The position numbers were made by a program, and so were the translations under genes. The notes below the pieces were generated by a model. That model searched no databases. It had not been told where the DNA came from and saw only the letters and a program-made list of their open reading frames with translations. A DNA stretch of 13,865 nucleotides, from assembly GCA_030836605.1 (NCBI GenBank), contig JAUPMC010000028.1, positions 1 to 13,865 of the forward strand, in the 5' to 3' direction. This document shows, piece after piece, positions 7,311-13,865 of this stretch. The first letter of the stretch is position 1, and each line of letters starts with the position of its first letter. Source of the DNA: Thermoplasmatota archaeon. Lineage in GTDB: Archaea; Thermoplasmatota; Thermoplasmata; UBA10834.

Positions 7311-8417
7311 CTAGCCGAGCCTCTGGGCGAGCGAGTCGACCTCGCGCATGGCCACGAGCACCATGTCAGGGGTGACCGTGAACGGCATCGCGGACATGCT
7401 GTCGTTGGGGTCGCAGGCCTTCTCCGCGGCCTTCGGGAGGTAGGACATGTCCAGCTTCCCGAGCTCGCTCAGCCGTATGGGGAGCCCGAGCTCGCGGCAC
7501 CACCTCATGACCCTCTCGACCTCGCCCATGGGCCTCCGCTCGAGCACCATCTGCACCATCGTGCCGAAGGCGACTATCTCGCCGTGCTTCCGCGCGATCC
7601 CCGGGACTATCGTGAGGCCGTTGTGCACCGCGTGGGCGGCCGCGCAGCCCCCCCCGCCGAACCCGAAGCCGCTCTGCAGCTTGATGGCCTCGACGACCGA
7701 CTCCACGGCGTCCGTGATCTTCCCGGCCTCGACGTCCTTCTTCGCCTGGACCCCGTGGGCCATCAACGTCTGGAAGCACTTGAGGTTGACCTCGAGCGCG
7801 GCGTTCGTCGCCTGCTCCTGGGACTTCCTGGCGCGCATGGTCTCGGCGTACGCCGGCTTCTCGAACCCGCACGCGAGCGCGTCGCCCATGCCCTGGACGA
7901 TGAAGACCGGGGGCGCCCTCGCGACGACCTCCGTGTCCACCAGCACGAGGACGGGAGCCTGGGAGAGGTAGATGTCCTCTATGAATCTGTGGTCCTCCGA
8001 GAACACGACCGCGTCGGCCATCTGGTCGGCGTTCGTGGCGCACTGGGTAGGGACCGTGATGACTGGCAGGTGGAGCTTCTCGGACACGGCCTTCGCGGTG
8101 TCCACCGCCTTTCCCCCGCCGCACCCTATGATGATGTCTGCCTCCGCGTCCTCCACCCTCGCGGCGACCTCGTTGATCTTCGCATGGGTGCACTCGGTGA
8201 CGGAGTCGTCGTGCCCCGCGAGCGGGACCCCGGCCTGGAGCAGGCTCGCCTGCACCCTGGCCTTCACGCGGGTCCAGCCCGTCCTCCCGCTGACGACGAA
8301 CGGCTTCGACCCGTGCTGCCTCACATGGGCCCCGAGCTGCCCCAGGACGCCCTGGCCCTGGACATACCTCGCGGGTAGTATGACCTTCCTGGCACCGCTC
8401 TCAGGCAAACGACTCAT
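7311..8417 (-). CDS. GldA-family metal-dependent alcohol dehydrogenase
   Basis: 368-residue member of the glycerol dehydrogenase branch of the iron/zinc alcohol dehydrogenases. The NAD(P)-binding region carries GCGGGKAVDTAKAV (98-111). The metal ligands are all in place: D179 in GMGDALA, H262 in AAAHAVHNG and H278 in HGEIVAFG. The VDTEV and ARAP segments also match GldA better than archaeal glycerol-1-phosphate dehydrogenase. The substrate-pocket motif usually written STDAP is ATNAD here, so the conserved Asp is N129. The enzyme may therefore not use glycerol; another polyol or hydroxyketone is possible. GGAGG directly abuts the ATG at 8417, too close for normal use, while a TTG at 8408 has about 9-nt spacing and could be the true start. 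It heads a minus-strand run with the zinc-ribbon gene and alaX. Confidence 0.82.
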   Translation of the reverse strand: MSRLPESGARKVILPARYVQGQGVLGQLGAHVRQHGSKPFVVSGRTGWTRVKARVQASLLQAGVPLAGHDDSVTECTHAKINEVAARVEDAEADIIIGCGGGKAVDTAKAVSEKLHLPVITVPTQCATNADQMADAVVFSEDHRFIEDIYLSQAPVLVLVDTEVVARAPPVFIVQGMGDALACGFEKPAYAETMRARKSQEQATNAALEVNLKCFQTLMAHGVQAKKDVEAGKITDAVESVVEAIKLQSGFGFGGGGCAAAHAVHNGLTIVPGIARKHGEIVAFGTMVQMVLERRPMGEVERVMRWCRELGLPIRLSELGKLDMSYLPKAAEKACDPNDSMSAMPFTVTPDMVLVAMREVDSLAQRLG

Positions 8418-8512
8418 CCTCCGAAAAACTCGCTAGAAGGGCATCCATGACTTCCGTCGTATTCAACCTTCCGCCCGTCCGCGCGCGCTCCCGGCGCCCG
8501 TTATTCGCAAAG

Positions 8513-8520
8513 TAATAAAT
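8513..8520 (+). promoter_or_regulatory. TATA box of the TPD nuclease gene
   Basis: TAATAAAT lies in an otherwise GC-rich 178-bp divergent intergenic region. The expected start of transcription, about 25 bp on, gives a leader of about 50 nt with no clear ribosome binding site. A short dyad CGAAC-T-GTTCG (8558-8568) lies in that leader. The rest of 8418-8595 shows no other feature I can support. Confidence 0.5.
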
Positions 8521-8595
8521 AGACTCTCGGGGATAGTTCACGCCAGCATACCCGTTGCGAACTGTTCGTTCAGCACGCGGCTGGACAGTGGACTG

Positions 8596-9399
8596 ATGAA
8601 GTACGAAGACTACAAAGACATCTATTTTAGGCTCAGGAATCCGAACGACATCGACAAGCTCGCGCAATCGATGTGTCTCGACAGGGAACTCCTTCTCGTG
8701 ATGTACACGCAGAGGACCGTCCGGGACGCCACGCGCAGGTTCTACATCGTCAAGAAGGACATCACGAAGATCGCCAAGGACTGGAGGAGGGGCGACTCCA
8801 TCGCCCACATAGCCAGGTACCTCAACTTCCCGCCCGTGCTCCTCGGGCTCATGCTCGCCCCGGAGATCGGGCTCACGAGGAAGTCCTACTGGAAGTACAT
8901 CCGGGACCCGGACTCGTGCAGGGACCCGAGGCTCAGGAAGGAGCTGAGGAAGGTCGCCGAGGACGACATCATCTACTCGCCCGCGGGCGCCGATGTGCAG
9001 ACCAAGAGGGGCAAGTGGGGCGAGAAGATGCTCGAGGACTGGCTGGACAAGAGGTGCGTCACGTACAGGACCGAGGCGGACCTGAGGGCCACGCACAAGA
9101 AGACCCCGGACTGCCTCCTGGACAAGCCCATACAGATCAACGGCTCGAAGGTGTTCTGGATAGAGTCGAAGGCGTCCTTCGGGGACGAGATCGAGCTCAA
9201 GAAGAACGTGAGGAGGCAGCTGAAGCCGTACACGGAGCTGTTCGGCACCGGCGCCGTCGTCTACTGGTTCGGGTTCGTCGAGGGGATAGAGCCCCCGGAG
9301 GGCATACTGCTCCTGGATGGCTCGCACTTCGAGGACGGGCCCGAGCGCGCCCCGCCGGGCGCCGACCCAGGAAAGTTTATTGACCAGGGACACGCATAA
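8596..9399 (+). CDS. TPD-family nuclease, archaeal homologue of CDIN1 (C15orf41)
   Basis: 267-residue soluble protein that I recognise as the archaeal counterpart of human CDIN1/C15orf41. An N-terminal helical, helix-turn-helix-like region (about 1-120) is followed by a PD-(D/E)xK nuclease domain (about 125-245). Diagnostic segments are YSPAGAD (127-133), EADLRATHKKTPD (160-172, holding the TPD motif), WIESKASFGDE (188-198, holding the catalytic E190 and K192) and VVYWFGFVEG (221-230). The human protein has near-identical blocks (KTPD, WIESKASFGDE, VIYWYGF). The human gene is mutated in congenital dyserythropoietic anaemia type I; the archaeal role is unknown but should involve nucleic-acid cleavage or binding. 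The last codons carry the TATA-like box of the next gene, 8 bp downstream, and that gene is also a predicted nuclease. Confidence 0.88.
   Translation: MKYEDYKDIYFRLRNPNDIDKLAQSMCLDRELLLVMYTQRTVRDATRRFYIVKKDITKIAKDWRRGDSIAHIARYLNFPPVLLGLMLAPEIGLTRKSYWKYIRDPDSCRDPRLRKELRKVAEDDIIYSPAGADVQTKRGKWGEKMLEDWLDKRCVTYRTEADLRATHKKTPDCLLDKPIQINGSKVFWIESKASFGDEIELKKNVRRQLKPYTELFGTGAVVYWFGFVEGIEPPEGILLLDGSHFEDGPERAPPGADPGKFIDQGHA
9373..9382 (+). promoter_or_regulatory. TATA box inside the end of the TPD gene
   Basis: AAGTTTATTG, about 30 bp before the ATG at 9408, lies within the last codons of the upstream nuclease gene. It would drive a leaderless or near-leaderless message for the Cas4-like gene, separate from or in addition to read-through. 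It also supports 9408 over the internal ATG at 9426 as the start. Confidence 0.45.
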
Positions 9400-9407
9400 T
9401 CGCGCCC

Positions 9408-10406
9408 ATGGGCGGGCCCGAGGGAATGAGCTACATCTCCGCTGGAGACCTGGAGAAGTTCACCTACTGTCCCTTGAGCTGGTCCCTGAGCAAGAAGTAC
9501 GACACCCAGGACATGACCACCAGGAAGGGCATCGAGGAGCACGAGAAGCTCGGAGAGACCCTCTGGAAGATAGACGCCGGCGAGCGGAAGGCCCGGGAGG
9601 CCGAGCGCATGGTGTTCTGGTACGCCATCGTGGCGACCATCATCGCCATCATCGGCCTCGAGCTGATGCCGTTCGAAGAGGCGGTCTCGGTCGGCGAGAT
9701 ACTCGGGTCCGTCGCGCTCATCTGGATCCTCGCGGCGACATTCTTCCTGTACAAGGCATCGAGACCCTCGATCACGGGGAAGACCTTGGACTACGAGAGG
9801 ATCATCCTCATATTCGCCATAGTCTCCGTCATCGTGGCCGTGAACGCCGTGGCGTTCATACTGGAGGACACCACCCTGGCGCAGGTCATGGAGCTCGTCG
9901 CGGTCCTGTGGCTGATAGCCGCGTCGGTCTCCCTCTACAGGTCCCTGGTATCGACCAGGATCGCCGCCGCCCTCAGGGAGGAGTTCAGGGTCAAGGGGAA
10001 GATAGAGTACATCGACATGGACGAGTCGAAGGTCTTCAAGTCCGAGCGGTATGGCCTGTCCGGGCGCCCGGACTATGTGATCAGGCTCGCGGATAACATC
10101 ATACCGGTCGAGGAGAAGAAGGGCCGGACACCGCAGGGCCCGTTGTTCTCGCACATACTCCAGGTGGCCGCCTACTGCCTCCTGATAGAGGACACCATGG
10201 GCAAGGCCCCGCCGTACGGGCTGCTCAAGTACCCTGACAGGGAGGACGAGATAGAGTACAACGAGGACCTGAAGAAGGTGCTCGTGACGAAGCTCGACGA
10301 GATCAAGGAGGCCATGGCCTCGGGGGAGACGCACAGGAACCACGACAGGCCCGGCAAGTGCGTCCGCTGCTCGAGAAGGGATGTGTGCCCCGAGAAGCTC
10401 GCGTGA
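9408..10406 (+). CDS. Cas4/RecB-type FeS nuclease with inserted membrane domain
   Basis: 332-residue protein that joins a Cas4-like nuclease to a membrane anchor. The N-terminus has the first cluster cysteine in FTYCP (C21) and a motif-I-type His (H45). Four predicted transmembrane helices follow (about 69-85, 96-115, 131-152 and 158-177). The PD-(D/E)xK core then comes: GRPD (D222), PVEEKKG (E235, K237) and the QxxxY motif QVAAY (Q252, Y256). The end holds C318-x2-C321-x5-C327. With C21 these make the four ligands of a 4Fe-4S cluster, as in Cas4 and AddB. Such enzymes degrade or nick single-stranded DNA ends. Cas4 itself has no membrane segment, and no CRISPR array or cas1/cas2 is in view. 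An alternative start is the ATG at 9426. It is co-oriented with the TPD nuclease and ends 3 bp from convergent glmS. Confidence 0.82.
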   Translation: MGGPEGMSYISAGDLEKFTYCPLSWSLSKKYDTQDMTTRKGIEEHEKLGETLWKIDAGERKAREAERMVFWYAIVATIIAIIGLELMPFEEAVSVGEILGSVALIWILAATFFLYKASRPSITGKTLDYERIILIFAIVSVIVAVNAVAFILEDTTLAQVMELVAVLWLIAASVSLYRSLVSTRIAAALREEFRVKGKIEYIDMDESKVFKSERYGLSGRPDYVIRLADNIIPVEEKKGRTPQGPLFSHILQVAAYCLLIEDTMGKAPPYGLLKYPDREDEIEYNEDLKKVLVTKLDEIKEAMASGETHRNHDRPGKCVRCSRRDVCPEKLA

Positions 10407-10409
10407 GCG

Positions 10410-12200
<1,791 letters not shown>

Positions 12201-12212
12201 CTGGACAACACC

Positions 12213-13403
12213 CTAGGTCACCAGCGACCTGTTAGGCAGGTTCCTCGTTATCTTCGCCCCGCTGGACACCTTGCACTCGGACCCGACGACCGTCCCGGGC
12301 TCCATCACGACGCCGGTCCCGAAGCTCGTGTCCTCGCCCACGATCGACCCGATGTGAGGGACCTTGAAGAACTCGTCCGAGATGTTCACGTACGCCTCGG
12401 CCCCGGGGGCCATCAGGTGCGACTGCGACTTCGTCCCGTACCCGAGCACGCAGTGGGACACATACGAGTGTGCCCCGATGCTGCAGTTGCTCATGACTAT
12501 GCTGTTCTTGACCATCGTGAACGGCTCGATCAGGACGCTGTTCCCGATGCTCGTGGACGGGAATATCGTGACATTGGGCCCGATCTCGCACCCGTCACCT
12601 ATCAGCACCGGCCCGTATATCGTCGTCCCGGATCGGATGACGGTCTCGTCCCCTATCCCCACGGGCCCGTGTATCTGCACCTGCGGCTCCACCTTCCCCG
12701 AGGTCTTCACCGGCAGCTGCTCGAGCGCCGCCGCGTTCAGTTCCAGCAGGTCCCACGGGTAGACCGCGTCTATCCACAGGCCGTTCGAGAACACCGGAGT
12801 CACCGGCCTCTCGCTCAGGCTGGAGTTCACCGCGTTGCTCAGGCCGTACTCCCCCAGCGCGATGTTCCTCTCGATGTGCTTGAAGATCTTGTCGCACAGG
12901 CAGTACACGCCCGTCAGGACGATGTTGGATATCATGTCGTGGGGCTTCTCGACGACGCCCCTGATGTTCTCCTTCTCAATCGTGACCACACCGTACTTGG
13001 AGGGGTTGTCGCTCTCCGCCACGAGGGCGCTCGAGCACTTGCCGGAACCCAGGAGGTCGCCCACCGCGCGGGAGTCCACTATGTTGTCCCCTGGAAGCAC
13101 CAGGAAGTCCCCGGACACCCTGTCCTTGGCGCACGCGAGTGCGTGGGCGTTCCCGAGCTGCTTCTCCTGGACCACGTACTCTATCTTCGCCCCGAACTTC
13201 TTCCCGTCGGCGAAGTGGGACATGATGCGCTCCTTTCGGTAGCCCACGACCATCACGATGTCCTCGACATCGTTCTTCACGAGCGCCTCGACGACATACT
13301 CCAGGATGGGCCTGTTGGCGACGGGGATCATGACCTTCGGCTCGGACACGGTCAAGGGCCTGAGCCTCATTCCCTCGCCAGCGGCCAGGATGACAGCCTT
13401 CAT
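12213..13403 (-). CDS. Archaeal GlmU-like bifunctional sugar-1-P nucleotidyltransferase
   Basis: 396-residue protein with an N-terminal nucleotidyltransferase domain (1 to about 230) and a C-terminal left-handed beta-helix of hexapeptide repeats (about 238-385). The first domain has LAAGEGMRLRPLT (6-18), a metal-binding Asp in LPGDN (103-107), VVEKP (150-154) and GLWIDAVYPWDLLE (208-221). The build resembles the archaeal ST0452/MJ1101-type enzymes, which couple UTP or dTTP to glucose-1-P or GlcNAc-1-P and acetylate glucosamine-1-P. The acetyltransferase His is conserved (H312 in AHSYVSHC), but the usual Asn-x-Gly-Ala-Gly-Thr stretch after it is replaced by TKSQSHL. Its acyl acceptor or activity is therefore uncertain. 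The ATG at 13403 is chosen because MKAVILAAGEG is the family N-terminus. Its position before glmS points to UDP-GlcNAc or a related amino sugar. Confidence 0.87.
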   Translation of the reverse strand: MKAVILAAGEGMRLRPLTVSEPKVMIPVANRPILEYVVEALVKNDVEDIVMVVGYRKERIMSHFADGKKFGAKIEYVVQEKQLGNAHALACAKDRVSGDFLVLPGDNIVDSRAVGDLLGSGKCSSALVAESDNPSKYGVVTIEKENIRGVVEKPHDMISNIVLTGVYCLCDKIFKHIERNIALGEYGLSNAVNSSLSERPVTPVFSNGLWIDAVYPWDLLELNAAALEQLPVKTSGKVEPQVQIHGPVGIGDETVIRSGTTIYGPVLIGDGCEIGPNVTIFPSTSIGNSVLIEPFTMVKNSIVMSNCSIGAHSYVSHCVLGYGTKSQSHLMAPGAEAYVNISDEFFKVPHIGSIVGEDTSFGTGVVMEPGTVVGSECKVSSGAKITRNLPNRSLVT

Positions 13404-13470
13404 GAGACAACCAGCCGAGAAGTTACAAGGTTGCGGCCATTTAAGGGTTTCTAGCCCGGGCCAGCGACGC

Positions 13471-13710
13471 CTACTCCTCGGACTCCTCGTTGATCTCGCC
13501 GTACAACGCCCTGTCCCTGGCCTCGACCTTCGTCTTCGTGGCCTGCTCGAAAAGGTCGCACTCGCACCTGACCGAGGTGATGATGTCACGCTCGGTGCAG
13601 TAGCCCATCCCTGGCCCGGAGCCCTCCTCGGGGCGGGGGTCCCAGTAAAGGCACGAAGGGCACAGTCTCCTCTTCTTCGGGTCCTCTTTGCAGGTGGGAT
13701 GCGGTGTCAC
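13471..13710 (-). CDS. Small Cys-rich, probably metal-binding protein
   Basis: 79-residue protein I do not recognise. Six cysteines, C7, C17-x2-C20, C38, C49 and C51, lie in the first two thirds, in the contexts LCPSCLYWD and GYCTERD. The spacing suggests a zinc or FeS site. The C-terminus is helical and very acidic (ends EINEESEE). The start is a GTG at 13710, since no ATG lies in frame upstream. An AAATATC TATA-like box about 25 bp before it (13732-13738) fits a leaderless message. It precedes the GlmU-like gene by 67 bp on the same strand, and may be co-transcribed with it or independent. A regulatory or structural metal protein is the most that can be said. Confidence 0.6.
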   Translation of the reverse strand: MTPHPTCKEDPKKRRLCPSCLYWDPRPEEGSGPGMGYCTERDIITSVRCECDLFEQATKTKVEARDRALYGEINEESEE

Positions 13711-13865
13711 GCTCAGGTATGTGACATCCTTGATATTTCATGATTTCGACACATGCGCTCGCGCGTCTGGACGTAGTCTGCCTGTAGTACTGGCTCATAT
13801 CTGGCCCGGACTCGTCGATGCCTCGATAGCATGTGTCCGAGGGGAACCAGGGGTGCGTACAGGAA
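13711..13865. other. Terminal intergenic stretch
   Basis: The last 155 bp contain no convincing coding frame, RNA gene or strong hairpin. The only feature I would name is the TATA-like GATATTT at 13732-13738 assigned to the Cys-rich gene. A neighbouring gene may begin beyond the window. Confidence 0.4.

Noticed and set aside
7311..8417. Glycerol-1-phosphate dehydrogenase (egsA)
   Set aside because: It was attractive in an archaeon, but the VPT-x-ASHDGIASP motif of EgsA is missing and the VDTEV, GMGDALA and AAAHAVHNG segments follow GldA.
8558..8568. CGAAC-T-GTTCG dyad in the leader of the TPD nuclease
   Set aside because: A 5-bp arm is short enough to arise by chance and its surroundings add no further symmetry, so it is mentioned only under the promoter.
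9408..10406. Cas4-like gene taken as evidence of a CRISPR-Cas locus
   Set aside because: I see no spaced direct repeats, no cas1/cas2 and no effector genes in the window. Stand-alone Cas4-like proteins exist, so only the nuclease family is called.
13404..13589. N-terminal extension of the GlmU-like protein up to 13589
   Set aside because: The extra residues are Arg/Ser/Pro-rich shadow sequence overlapping the Cys-rich gene; MKAVILAAGEG at 13403 is the family start.

Overview
The window looks like a gene-dense piece of chromosome from a GC-rich archaeon, plausibly Euryarchaeota/Thermoplasmatota-like, although the taxon is inference. The signs are archaeal TATA-like boxes 25-30 bp upstream of several starts (apparently leaderless messages), heavy use of AGG (Arg) and ATA (Ile) despite high GC, and archaeal-type genes: a stand-alone AlaX editing enzyme, a TPD/CDIN1-family nuclease and a short archaeal bifunctional sugar-nucleotidyltransferase. 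I see no rRNA, tRNA, CRISPR array, transposase or integrase. I count 14 protein genes. Most long open frames opposite them are GC-driven shadows.

Layout, left to right. (1) 35-889 (+) is an EamA-type membrane transporter. It converges on an HD-domain phosphohydrolase (886-1812, -), and their stop codons share a CTAG. (2) 1923-4522 (+) is a two-gene translationally coupled unit: a GlcD-like FAD oxidase followed by a GlcF/HdrD-like iron-sulfur protein with two CCG domains, a probable flavin-to-FeS dehydrogenase. (3) 4535-5748 holds two unrecognised membrane proteins transcribed divergently from a shared promoter region that contains an inverted repeat. (4) 5761-8417 (-) carries a GldA-family metal-dependent alcohol dehydrogenase, a three-helix membrane protein with a C-terminal zinc ribbon, and AlaX. 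(5) 8596-10406 (+) holds two predicted nucleases in tandem: the CDIN1/TPD homologue and a Cas4/RecB-type FeS nuclease with four transmembrane helices inserted in it. (6) 10410-13710 (-) holds GlmS, a GlmU-like nucleotidyltransferase with a left-handed beta-helix, and a small Cys-rich protein, mostly an amino-sugar (UDP-GlcNAc-type) unit.

How the genes fit together. GlmS makes glucosamine-6-P and the neighbouring nucleotidyltransferase would act late in the same route, feeding UDP-sugars to glycans; its acetyltransferase half has lost expected residues. The GlcD/HdrD-like pair would oxidise an organic substrate and pass electrons through FeS centres to an unknown acceptor; the usual GEHGIG active-site motif is missing from the FAD subunit. 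The most novel-looking part is the nuclease pair at 8596-10406, in particular the membrane-embedded Cas4-like protein, which has no CRISPR genes in view. Intergenic space is short and convergent neighbours end within 0-12 bp of each other.
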